Assembly (NCBI GenBank): GCA_948474755.1
Contig: CAOLHI010002134.1
Coordinates: 62,001-126,000, forward strand
DNA: 64,000 bases
Direction: 5' to 3'
Source: Ctenosaura bakeri
Lineage: Eukaryota; Chordata; Lepidosauria; Squamata; Iguanidae
A program made the translations under genes and the position numbers. Below are positions 34,601 to 44,054 of the stretch, in pieces (position 1 is the first letter of the stretch; every line of letters begins with the position of its first letter). The notes under the pieces were generated by a model. That model worked only from the letters and a program-made list of their open reading frames with translations. It was not told where the DNA came from and ran no database searches.

Positions 34601-34901
34601 TTAAATCTTTAATTTTTACCTCAACAGCTACGACGTGGCCCGAATCATCATTATAAATTTGTTTAGCTTCATATTTATTATTCACATCTATTGTTACGCC
34701 TTTTCTCTTTTTATCAATTGCAGAAGAAAAGCTTTGCCCTAGTTTTGGATTTTTAATGTATTTCAACTCTTTGTTTCTAATATGGGTCTCTTGGAATGCT
34801 ATCACGTCTACTTGTAATTTTTCTAATTGGTGAAATATATATTTCCTTTTATACATCGAATTTAAACCCCGAACGTTCCAGGATAGGAATTTCAGTTTCA
34901 T
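31690..34901 (-). pseudogene. L1 copy M ORF2 (endonuclease-reverse transcriptase)
   Basis: ORF2 begins at ATG 34,901 ('MKLKFLSWNVRGLNSMYKRK'). The endonuclease shows 'AFQETHIRNKE', 'LLGDWNGVLNPLTDRS' and 'SWSRIDRFFIS', then breaks near 34,245. There the endonuclease end (SDH motif) and most of the linker are deleted. The 444-codon frame 34,290-32,956 holds a complete RT: 'APGPDGF', 'NYRPISLLNIDYKIF', 'FLDIEKAFDNV', 'GTRQGCPLSPLL' and an intact catalytic 'FVDD' (residues 312-315 of that frame). After one frameshift near 33,035, the frame 33,017-32,019 carries thumb and zinc region with intact CWKC...H...C. Two frameshifts affect the last ~100 codons. It is the best-preserved RT in the window, but inactive. 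Confidence 0.92.
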
Positions 34902-34929
34902 TCTCTTTTAAATTAATTTGACTTGATGT

Positions 34930-36115
34930 CACTCAGTTCCTTCTGCTTGTTCTTCTCCGGATTCTAAATCTAAGTCTTGTATTGAGTTCTGTTCTTCTTC
35001 TACTTCTTCCTCTTCTTCTTTTCCCCTACTTCTTCCTCTACCTCTTCTTCTTTCCGTCTATTCTCTCGATCTTCCTCTCTCTGTATTCTTGCCATTTCTT
35101 GTTTCATATGGTCTTTCCTTATTTTCTTCCAGTCGCTGAGTTTTCTGTATTTCCTCTGTTTCCTTGTCCTCTTGCTGCTCTTGCAACCGTTCTCCCAATC
35201 TATTTAATTCTTCTTTGTATCTTCTCATAAATTCTTTTGCTTTTATGATTGAAGTCAAAGCGAATCTTTTCTGTTTCCACATAAATGACACTCCCTCCGT
35301 TCTCTCCCATGTGCATCTTATTCCAACTTCTCTTAAGGTCTGTGTTAGGAAGTTATATTCTCTTCTTCTTTTAAGCAAAGTTGGATGTATGTCTTTAAAT
35401 ATCTTCACCTCCATCCCTTCTATCACAAGTTTGTTTGTGTAGCTACTATTCAAGACCAGGTCCTTCACCCTTTCTCTTAGAAAATATATTATTATGTCTC
35501 GAGGTAGTTTCTTCCTTTTTGCCACAATCGAGTTTATACGAAATGCTCTATCAATCTCTAAATCCAGTTGATCCGCTTCCCAGCCTATATAGTGAGCCAA
35601 TGGTATCGTCAGTCTTTGGTATAGATTCTCTTGATCAATTTCTTTCAATTCTCTGATTTTGATTGATTTATTCCTGTTTCTTATGTCCATCGCTAACGTT
35701 GTTCTTTCAAGTTGTTCTGTTTTTCCTTCCGTTCTTACTATTTGGTCTTCCAACTTCAACGTCTTTTCTTCCATCAATTCCACCTTCTCACTTACCTGTT
35801 TTAACTCTTTCGATATATTATCTAGTTTTCCATTAAAACTTCCAATTCTTTCTTGATATCTGTTTTTATTTCCAGTTTCATGTGCTTCATCTCCGTTCTG
35901 ATTTCTTTCATTTCTGTCATAAATACTGTTGTTAACTTCCGTATCTCTTCCATTACATCAGATCCCGCTTTTTGACTTGTTCCTTGACTTTCTGGGGTTG
36001 ATGTTTTCGTTTCCAGATTTGGCACTTTGATTTCTGTTGACGCTCTTCTTTGAAATAAAGTTTGTATTTGCGATTGTGCTCCTATCCCAGCCTTTCTTTT
36101 CCCTGCCGCCATCAT
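34930..36115 (-). pseudogene. L1 copy M ORF1 (RNA-binding coiled-coil protein)
   Basis: The start is ATG 36,115 ('MMAAGKRKAGIGAQSQIQTLFQRRAS'-type N-terminus, basic). A coiled coil lies at about residues 55-125. A frameshift near 35,825 moves reading to the frame 35,783-35,058, with the RRM-like core ('KSIKIRELKEIDQENLYQRL') and C-terminal domain ('RDIIIYFLRERVKDLV', 'IFKDIHPTLLKRRREY', 'CTWERTEGVSFMWKQKRF'). A Glu/Arg-rich tail continues in shifted frame to about 34,930. Apart from these shifts it is complete. The N-terminus matches that of piece O (40,807) and not copy C, placing M and O in one subfamily. Confidence 0.9.
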
Positions 36116-37830
36116 CTTGATTGTTTACTCTGGTTCTACAATATCTTAAAGTATTTTTAACTCTCTCCCTTATTTTTTTTCTCTCCTTTTCCTGCTTTTT
36201 AGATTTTTTTTAAATTTATTAAATTTCCTTAAATGTCTATATTCAAATTAATCAATTTATCAAATTGTTACTTCTTATCTAATTATTACTCTTCACTCCC
36301 CCCCCGTCTTCTCCAACTTCCTTTCTTTTCTTTAATTTATTCCTTTATTAAATTATTTAACTATTTAGTATATCTTTTCCTTTCCTTTCCTTATTTCTCT
36401 AGATTGTCAAATTGGTCTACCAACCCTTAACCACTGTCTTCCTTTAGACAGCTGAGAGTGATTTTTTTTTTTAATCGCCAGTGCAGCTCAGTTATAATCC
36501 AGAATGCTCTTGAATATTATATTCACAATATATTCACAAAAAACTCAATATTACAGTATTTCAATATAACAATACAGGTCAGAATATCAATACTTCAGCT
36601 CCAATCAGTATATTGGTGCATATATATACAGTAACCCTGTCTTTATATATAATACACCCCTCAAAATTCAATTCCCCATGAAAAACTCAAATCAGTTCAA
36701 ATCAGCTCAGATCAGTGCAACCTATGTCATTATAATATATAATATATGTATTATTATATTTGATTGTATATTATGTTTAACTACAATATATATTTGGATG
36801 TTATATTGATTCAACTCAAATCCAGATCCTTTCAATACAAATCAAGTTAAACAGTCCAAGCCACTCACCCCCTCAACACCCTCCAATCACCTTTATCTTC
36901 CCCCACCACTTCTCAGACGCTTTCTCACTCTCTCACGATAACTCTGCTTTCCCAGTCTCTCCTCCTCTCTCCCTTCTCACTTTCCTCTCACCAACTTTCT
37001 CTACCCTTTACATTCATCAATCCCCTCTCGTTGTCTCGCCTCTTCTCTTCGTTTCTTTCTGTCTTTCTGTCTTTCACCGCCTCTATCTCGTTCTCTCACC
37101 ACCTCTCCACTTCCGTATGGCCGTTGTCTCTCGTCGCCTTGTCTCTTCCCCACACTGTTCCTCCATCTCTGTCTTCCGTCTCTCCCATCAGTTCACTCGA
37201 TCCGTTTGTCGCCAGCTTTCAGTTCCCCCGACTCTGTCTTTCAGATCCTTCCGATCCTCTGCCTCGTCAGTACCTTCTTATTCTGCCAATATTTAGAATT
37301 TAATTTTTATATTTCCAGAGCGGGGTCTATTTTATGGTCTTACAGTCCAAAAAAAAGAGAGAGAGGGAAAAAAAAGTAAAGTGCAATCGTTCAGTCGCCC
37401 CTCTCCTTGCCGAACCCGGCGTTTCCTCGCTAGGGTTCCTCTTTTCCCTTAGAGTTAGAATCCAGTCCTGTTTTTTCTTTTACACAGTAAAAGATCGTTT
37501 GAGTGATTGCCCAATGGATATTTTGCTTTCTGAACTTACTGGGTATGCATTGGCGGGGACACGTCTGGCCCAGTCGAAGGGCACTCCATCGCGATGATGG
37601 CGGCTCTGCGATCCCTCGCCCTAGTCGTGCCTTCTTCTTCTCCTCTTTCTGCCGCACACTGGGTTTGGCGGATCCCCAACGAGCCTCCTCCGTGACCCCC
37701 TTTAATCCAGGGATCAATTTCCTCAAGATAGAATATCTTTCTGGGGAAATTTCCGATCGCGATGGGTGGCAGAATCCCGGAGCTCCGTGGATTCCACCCG
37801 TTCGGCATGTCGCCTCGCCGGAAGTCCTCC
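36116..37830 (-). promoter_or_regulatory. 5' UTR of L1 copy M
   Basis: About 1.7 kb separates the ORF1 start from the 5' target duplication. On the coding strand it is purine-rich with long G/A tracts (36,860-37,250) and a GC-rich distal part (37,380-37,830). This is the usual place for an L1 internal promoter; I cannot point to single binding sites. Open frames on the plus strand here (for example 37,503-37,853) are composition artefacts. Confidence 0.75.
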
Positions 37831-37845
37831 CCTATATTAAGTTTC
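37831..37845. repeat. Target-site duplication of L1 copy M, right copy
   Basis: CCTATATTAAGTTTC, matching 30,977-30,991 at 14 of 15 positions, lies at the 5' end of copy M. Beyond it the minus-strand RT sense of piece N resumes within a few bases. Confidence 0.88.
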
Positions 37846-37859
37846 TAACATGAACGTCC

Positions 37860-39666
37860 ACATTATCAAATGCCTTGTCGGCATCTAAGAATAATAACCC
37901 TAAATTTTTCTGATTGTTTTTGTGGTAATATTCAATTGTATCTAATAAAATTATTACATTGTTTTTAAGATGTCTCCCTGGTATTTTGGTCTTCGTGTAC
38001 CCATTCTATTAATATTTTTTAAAGCGCTCTGCTAGTATCTTTGCATATATCTTATAATCGATATTCAATAGGGAAATTGGCCGATAATTTTTTTTATCCA
38101 ACAAATCTTTCCCCTCGTTCGGAATTAAGGCAATGTTAGGCTCCTTCCATGTATTCAGAAGTGTACCATAATTTATCACATTTAATAATCTCACCAATAC
38201 CAAGCTTAATTCGTCGCAGAAAGTCTTATAATATAAAGCCGTAAAACCATCCGGCCCGGGGGCTTTCTCGATTTTCAGTTCTTTAATCGCATCTCTCACT
38301 TCCTGTAACGTAATTGGTTTGTCTAAATCTTCTTTCTGTTTCAAAGACATTTTTTTTATATCTACATGCTACAAGTACTTTCTTATGTTTTCTGTTCTTT
38401 CCTGCATAGGTGCCTTGTCTTGAAAGAGTTCTTCAAAATAATTAACAAATACATTTTTAATCTTAGTTTGTTGATATTGTTTTTTTTTATTATCTTGTAT
38501 GGCTGTAATACATCTTTTTTATTTTTCCTTCCTTAACTTATAAGCAAGCCATCTCCCTACTTTGTTAGTGTGCTCAAAGTGTTTTTGCTTTGTATATCTC
38601 AATTTATTCTCAATTTCATCTATTATTAATAGTGACAATTGCTTCCTCAGCATTTGCACTTCTTTTAAAATACCAGAATCTTGTGGGTTAATCTTATTAA
38701 CCAAGCCTGCTGACCAATAAAAAAGCCTCTCATGACTACTTTACTCGTCTCCCAGAAAATCTGTACTGATTGACCTTTATCCAAATTATTTTCAAAAAAA
38801 TTTTTTTAATTCTTTCTTGGCCATTTCCATGACTTGTTGATTTTTCAACAGATTATCATTAAGCTTCCAAGTCTTTTTCTCTTTACCTAGATACAACGAT
38901 AATAATAACAGACTGTGGTCAGAAAGTGTCCTAGGGAAAACTTCTATTTCCCCCACATTTTTAACCACATCAGATGATAAGAGAAACATATCAGACACAG
39001 ACCAGGATTTATGGTGATCCGAAAAATATGTATATTTATTCTTATCTACATAAACATGTCTCCATACATCTACGATCTGCAAATGCTCCATCATTTCAAA
39101 AAAGGATCTCAGGAGTTTCCCTTGCCTACTCAAACTTTTTTTATCAACCTTTCTTTGGTTTAATCTATCTTTCAATGGATTTAATACCCCGTTCCAATCC
39201 CCCACTAGAATCAGCTTATGGTCCTTTAGTTCGACATCTAGTATACTAGCTAACAGTTTAGAATAGAATCTATTTTTATTATCAAGGGGGCCATAAACTG
39301 AGATCACTGCAAATTTAGTATCCTTAATTTTTACCTCTAATCCTATCACTTGGCCTTTGTCATCCTCTAGGATTTGTCTTGCTTCCCATCTTTTGTTAAC
39401 ATAAATGGCTACACCCTTCTTTTTCTTCGCTATAACTGACGCAAACAAATTACCCAATTTGGGATTCCTAATGTATCTTAAATCTTCATCTTTTATATGC
39501 AATAATATCCAAATCTTTTATATGCAATAATCTTTATATGCTTAAATCTTCATCTTTTATATGCAATAATATCCAAATCAAGTTTTTCTAATTGGTGAAA
39601 TATACATTTTCTTTTGTATATTGAATTTAAACCTCAGACATTCCATGATGCTAGCTTTAATTTCAT
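37860..39666 (-). pseudogene. L1 piece N ORF2 5' half
   Basis: ORF2 starts near ATG 39,666 ('MKLKLASWNV', then a stop). The endonuclease is disturbed by a tandem duplication (39,479-39,590), then is open from 39,502 to 38,792: 'VGDWNGVLNPLKDR', 'SWSVSDMFLLSSDV' (SRID reads SVSD) and 'LSDHSLLLL'. The linker (38,704-38,519, 'HTNKVGRWLAYKLRKEK') is followed by RT fingers (38,350-38,009: 'APGPDGFTALYYK', 'NYRPISLLNIDYKIY'). The palm starts ('FLDADKAFDNV') and is cut by the internal deletion and copy M. The SRID change removes a conserved active-site residue of the endonuclease. Confidence 0.87.
39479..39590. repeat. Local tandem duplication in the piece N endonuclease
   Basis: The sequence around ATCTTCATCTTTTATATGCAAT and AATATCCAAATC is present two to three times in a row (39,479-39,510, 39,512-39,535, 39,543-39,578). 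Other L1 copies have this coding segment once, so it is a slippage-type duplication that breaks the frame near the QET motif. Confidence 0.8.
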
Positions 39667-40135
39667 ATTTAAATCTACTTCTTACCCCCCCGCCTTAGTA
39701 CCTCTAAACCTTTTCTTTAGTCCTCGCCTTCTTCTAAATCATCTGTCTATGGTTCTAATTCCAGATCAATCAGTTTAGCTTCAACATTGTCGTCATCCAC
39801 CTCTTCATCTTTGGAATTTTCTTCACCTGGTTCTCTTAACTCTTCCTCATCTTCTTTCTTATTGGGGCGTCTTTCTTGTTTACCTTTTTTCACCTGATTA
39901 CTTTCTATTTCTTGAGATCTCTGCATACTCGCTTTTTCAATCTGATCTTCTTGATCCCGCATTTTGTCATCTCCCTTCGTCAAATCTTCTTTATATCTCT
40001 TCCAAAAGTCTCTAGCTTTGGTCACTGAGTTAAGAATTACTCTCTTTTGTCCCCACATAAAGGAGATTCCTTCAGATTTTTCCCAGGCATATCTGATTCC
40101 TAGATTTCTTAAGGCTTGAGTGATAGAAATTATTG
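39664..40135 (-). pseudogene. L1 piece N ORF1 C-terminal part
   Basis: The C-terminal domain ('IRYAWEKSEGISFMWGQKRVILNSVTKARDFWKRYKE') and the acidic tail to a stop near 39,747 are readable (frame 40,058-39,747). The missing N-terminal part of ORF1 is found in opposite orientation at 40,807-41,570 (piece O), which stops within a few codons of where this one begins. Confidence 0.82.
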
Positions 40136-41570
40136 AGTATTATTGTTATTGTCATTGCTCTAAAAGAAATTTAAAGGGGGGAACAAAAGAAGGAAAAAGG
40201 AAACTAAAAGGAAAGAAAGAAAAACTGTATTAAGAAGTAAAACCGGAGACCTGGTTTTTTGAATAAATTTTGAGGTTTGGTTTTGAAAAGTGCTTCCTTA
40301 TCTTGGGACTTCTCTCTTTTCTCAAACGTGGGAGCTGGAACTGTTAGTTTAACGGGGACAGCCCCAAATACAAAACAAAACAAAACAAAACAAAATAGTG
40401 TGAGAGAGACAGTAAAACAGGATTCAAAAAGAGGAATTTAAGAGAGATAAAGAGAGGTACTGATAATTTAATTACAGTTAGTTAATTTTCAAAAAGATAA
40501 GGAGGCACTTATAATTTTTATAGATTATTTGATTTGAAAAGAACTCAATTTAACATTTGTATTAACAAGTATCGGGTTCATTTGTTATTAATACTTAATA
40601 ACATTGAATAATCAAATTTGATTAATAACGATAATTGATCAATTAATTGTCTACAGACCCTTGAGATTAAAGCTGAGGACTAAGGTTAAAGGATAAATTA
40701 AGAGAAGGCAGAAAACGAATACAGGGCATAAAGGTACAAATACCTGAAAGATAAGGAAGTGAACACATTTACAAAAAGAGATGAAGAAAAGAAGGATTAA
40801 GCAAAGATGATGGGCGCAGGGAAGAGGAAGGCAGCAGCGGGAAACCAAACCCAGATTCAATCTTTACTACAAAGAAGAGCCTCTTTAGAAATGAAACCTC
40901 CAGTAAATGAGCCTAGGACAACCACGGCAGAAAATCTTAATGTGATGCAAGGTGGCAGCTCTGATATTTTGGAAGAATTTCGAAAAACTAACACTGACAT
41001 TTAAGAACGAGATGCGAGAAACGAGATCAGAAATGAAACAAGAAATGAAACAAGTAAGATCTGAGATGAAGACAGACTTTAAAAAGGAATTGGAGAAGCT
41101 TAACAATAAATTCGATAATATAACAAAAGAACTGAAATCGGTGAACGAGAAGGTCAAGGTGTTGGAAGAGAAAACTCAGATGACTGAAACCCATATCAGG
41201 AAGATGGAAGATAGAATGGATGGGTTGGAAAAATCTACCCTGACATTAGAAATAAAAAATAGAAGTAAATCGATTAAAATAAGAGGCCTTCGAGAGCTTC
41301 CTCAGGAAGATTTGTATGAAAGAATAACAGGGTCTCTGGCATACTTTATAGAATGATCTCCCGAACAACTGGACCTTGAAATTGACAGTTTTTCGAGTGA
41401 ACTTGGCTGTAGCAAGAAACAGGAAGATACCGAGGGATATTGTGATTTACCTTAGGGAAAGGGTGAAGGACTTGGTGCTTCATCACAGTTATTCAAAAAG
41501 GTTGGTTGTGGAGGGAGATGAATTAAAAATTTTCAAAGATGTTCATCCGATGACTTTGAAGAGGAGGAAA
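40136..41570 (+). mobile_element. L1 piece O: inverted 5' end (5' UTR and ORF1 start)
   Basis: Plus-strand L1 sequence: 5' UTR to 40,806 (including an (AAAAC)n run, about 40,366-40,396), then ORF1 from ATG 40,807. It ends abruptly at 41,570, where the ~40-bp satellite resumes. It sits head-to-head with minus-strand piece N. The two ORF1 parts fit together end to end, which points to one L1 with an inverted 5' part. Confidence 0.85.
40807..41570 (+). pseudogene. L1 piece O ORF1, N-terminal three quarters
   Basis: It begins 'MMGAGKRKAAAGNQTQIQSL', closely like copy M. After a frameshift near 40,975, the coiled coil is open in the frame 40,952-41,356 ('RSEMKTDFKKELEKLNNKFDNITKELKSVNEKVKVLEEK'), then the RRM-like core ('KSIKIRGLRELPQEDLYERITGSLAYFIE'). 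A stop and shift lead to 41,376-41,570 ('RNRKIPRDIVIYLRERVKDLVLHHSY', 'IFKDVHPMTLKRRK'). The C-terminal domain is absent here and present in piece N on the other strand. The open frame running into satellite to 41,687 is accidental. Confidence 0.87.
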
Positions 41571-41690
41571 GTGTTTCGTTTTTCAAGCTTCGTCACGCAC
41601 ACCCACAGGTGTTGTGTTTTTAGGTTTGCATCGCTCCCACCAGCTGATGTTGCATTTTTTGCGCCCTGTCGCACCCACCAGGGGTAAAGT
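41571..41690. repeat. ~40-bp satellite, right block
   Basis: About three units with TTTTTCAAGCTTCGTC and CACCCACAGGTGTTG motifs match the array at 29,241-29,680 in sequence and orientation. They directly abut the broken end of L1 piece O. Confidence 0.85.
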
Positions 41691-41775
41691 TGGAGAAGTA
41701 AAGACGGAGGAGTAATGTTGGATGAATAAATTGGAGGAGTACAGTTGCAGGAGTAAAATTGGAGGGGTAAAGTGG
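41691..41775. repeat. 14-bp tandem repeat
   Basis: About six to seven imperfect units resembling GTAAAGTTGGAGGA lie between the ~40-bp satellite and the ~55-bp satellite. Both neighbours share GTAAA/GGAGGTAA-like words, so this may be a transition zone. Confidence 0.75.
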
Positions 41776-44054
41776 GGTCTACTCGGAGGTAAGAGCCACT
41801 TAATCCAAGGTAAAACCAAAGGCCTCAGTAGGTCTACTCGGAGGTAAGAGACACTTACACCAAGGTAAATCCCAATGTGTCAATGGAAATACTTGGAGGT
41901 TAGAGCCATTTACACTGAGGTAAATCCCAAGGCCTCAGTGGGTCTAGTCGAAGGTAAGAGTCACATGGAGGTAAATCAAGGGGTCTACTTGGAGGTAAGA
42001 GTCATTTACACTGAGGTAAATCCCAAGGCTTCTGTGGGTCTACTCGTAGGTAAGAGCCACTTACACCGAGGCAAATCCCAATGTGTCAATGTGTCTACTC
42101 AGAAGAGCCACTTACACAAAGGAAAATCCAAAGGACTCAGTGGATCTTCTGAGAGGAAATCAAGGTAAATCTTAAGGCCTCAGTGTGTCTTCTTGGAGAC
42201 AAGAGCCACTTACAACAAGGTAAGTCCGAAGGAGTCACTGGGTCTACTCGGAGCCACTTACACCGAGAGAAACCCCAAGACCTCAATGGGTCTACTCGGA
42301 GGTAAGGGCCACTTACACTGAGGTAAGTCAGAAGGCCTCAGAGGGTCTACTTGTAGGTAAGAAGCACTTACATCCTCAGTGGGTCTACTCGGGGGTAAAA
42401 GCCAATTACACACAGATAAATCCCAGGCCTCAGTGTTTCTACTCCTAGGTAAGAGGCATTTACACCGAGGTAAATCCCAATATCTCAGTGGGTCTACTCA
42501 AAGGTAAGAGCCACTTACATCTAAGTAAATCCCAAGGCTTCTGTGGGTCTACTCGGAGGTAAAAGCCACTTACACGCAGATAAATCCTGCAGTCTAAGTG
42601 GGTCTACTCAGACTTAAGGGTCACTTACACCAATGTAAATCCCAAGGCCTCAGTAGTCTACTCGGAGGTAAGAGCCACTTACACCAAGGTAAATCCCAAG
42701 GCTTCATTGGATCTACTCAGAGGTAAAAACCACTTCAATGGAGGTAAATCCCAAGGTTACAGTGAGTCTACTCAGATTTAAAAGCCACTTACACTGTGAT
42801 AAATCCCAAGACCACAGTGGGTTTACTGGAAGATAAGAGCACTTACAGGGCCTTAAGAGGCACTTACAGGGCCTCAGTGGGTCTACTTGGAGGTAAGAGC
42901 CATTTACACCGTGGTAAATACCAAGCCTCAGTGGGTCTATTCAGAGGTAACTGCCACTTACATTGAGGTACATCCAAAGGCTTCTGTAGGTCTATTCGGA
43001 GTTAAGAGCCACTTACAGAGAGGTAAATCTAAAGGCCTCAGTGGGTCTACTCGGAGGTTAGAGTCAGTTACATGGAGGTAAATCCAAATGTCTCAATGGG
43101 TCAACTCGAAGGTTAGAGCCATATACCCTTAGGAATACCCCAAAGCTTCTGTGGGTCTACTCGTAAGTAAGAGGGACTTACATGGTGGTAAATCCCAATG
43201 TGTCAATGGTTCTACTCAGAGGTAAGAGCCACTTACACTGAGGTAATTCCAAAGGCCTATTCGGAGTCTATTCGGAGGTGAGATCTGCTTACATGCAGAT
43301 AAATCCCAATGTCTCAATGGGTCTACCCATAGGTAAGAGGCACTTACATAGAAGTGAATCCCAAGACCTCATTGGGTCTACTCGAATGTAAGAGCCACTT
43401 ACACCGAGGTAAATCCCATGGCCTCAGTGGGTCTACTCAGAGATAAGGGCCACTTACACCAAGGTAAATCCCAAGGCCTCAGTGGGTCTACTCTGAGGTA
43501 AGAGCCACTTACAGTAAGGTAAATCTGAAGGGTTCAGTGGGTCTACTGGTTAGTAAGAGCCACTTACAGCGAGGTAAATCCCAGTGCCTTGGTATGTCTA
43601 CTCAGAGGTAAGAGCCAATTACACTGACGTAAATCCCAAGGTCTCAGTGGGGTCTACTTGCAGGTAAGAGGCACTTACACTCAGGAAAAACCCAAGGCCT
43701 CAGTTTGTCTACTTTGAGGTAAGAGCCGCTTATACCGAGGTAAATCCCAAGGCGTCAGTAGGCCTAGTAGGAGGTAAGAGACACTTACATTGAGGTAAAT
43801 CTCTAGACTTCAGTGGGTCTACTTGGAGATAAGAGCCACTTACACCGAGGTAAATTCTAAGGCCTCAGTGGGTCGACTTGGAGGAGACTTACAACTAGGT
43901 AAATCCCAAGGCCTCATTGGGTCTACTCAGAGGTAAGAACCACTTACACCGAGGTAAATACTAAGGCTTTGGTGGGTCTACTTGGTGGTAAAAGGCACTT
44001 ACACAGAGGTAAATCCCAAAGCATCTGTGAGTCTACTCGGAAGTAAGAGCCACT
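41776..44054. repeat. ~55-bp satellite, first block (forward orientation)
   Basis: About 40 imperfect units run head to tail. Each contains GGTCTACTCGGAGGTAAGAG, CCACTTACACCGAGGTAAAT and CCCAAGGCCTCAGTG in that order (about 55 bp in total). Divergence between neighbours is clearly visible, so the array is not recently homogenised. The block is interrupted by the LTR element at 44,055 and continues at 45,771. Confidence 0.93.

Larger units (their letters stand above)
30992..37830 (-). mobile_element. L1 copy M, essentially full length, with 15-bp target duplication
   Basis: This 6.84-kb minus-strand element has a 5' UTR (37,830-36,116), ORF1, ORF2 and a 3' UTR (about 31,690-31,015) with a poly(A) seen as T-runs at 30,992-31,010. 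It lies inside another L1 (pieces L and N) of the same orientation and is bounded by CCTATAT(A/T)AAGTTTC on both sides. Its ORF1 N-terminus (MMAAGKRKAG...) differs from that of copy C, so at least two L1 subfamilies coexist here. It is the youngest-looking L1 of the window by frame integrity. Confidence 0.9.
37831..40135 (-). mobile_element. L1 piece N: middle of the L1 split by copy M
   Basis: On the minus strand this runs from ORF1 C-terminus ('TQALRNLGIRYAWEKSEGISFMW', about 40,122) through ORF2 to the RT palm ('LLFLDADKAFDNV', about 37,900-37,860). It ends at the target duplication of copy M. Its upstream edge faces piece O, the inverted 5' part of what is probably the same element. Confidence 0.87.

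Noticed and set aside
36960..37853. Host exon or CpG-island promoter
   Set aside because: The GC-rich stretch ends exactly at the 5' target duplication of L1 copy M and is better explained as its 5' UTR.
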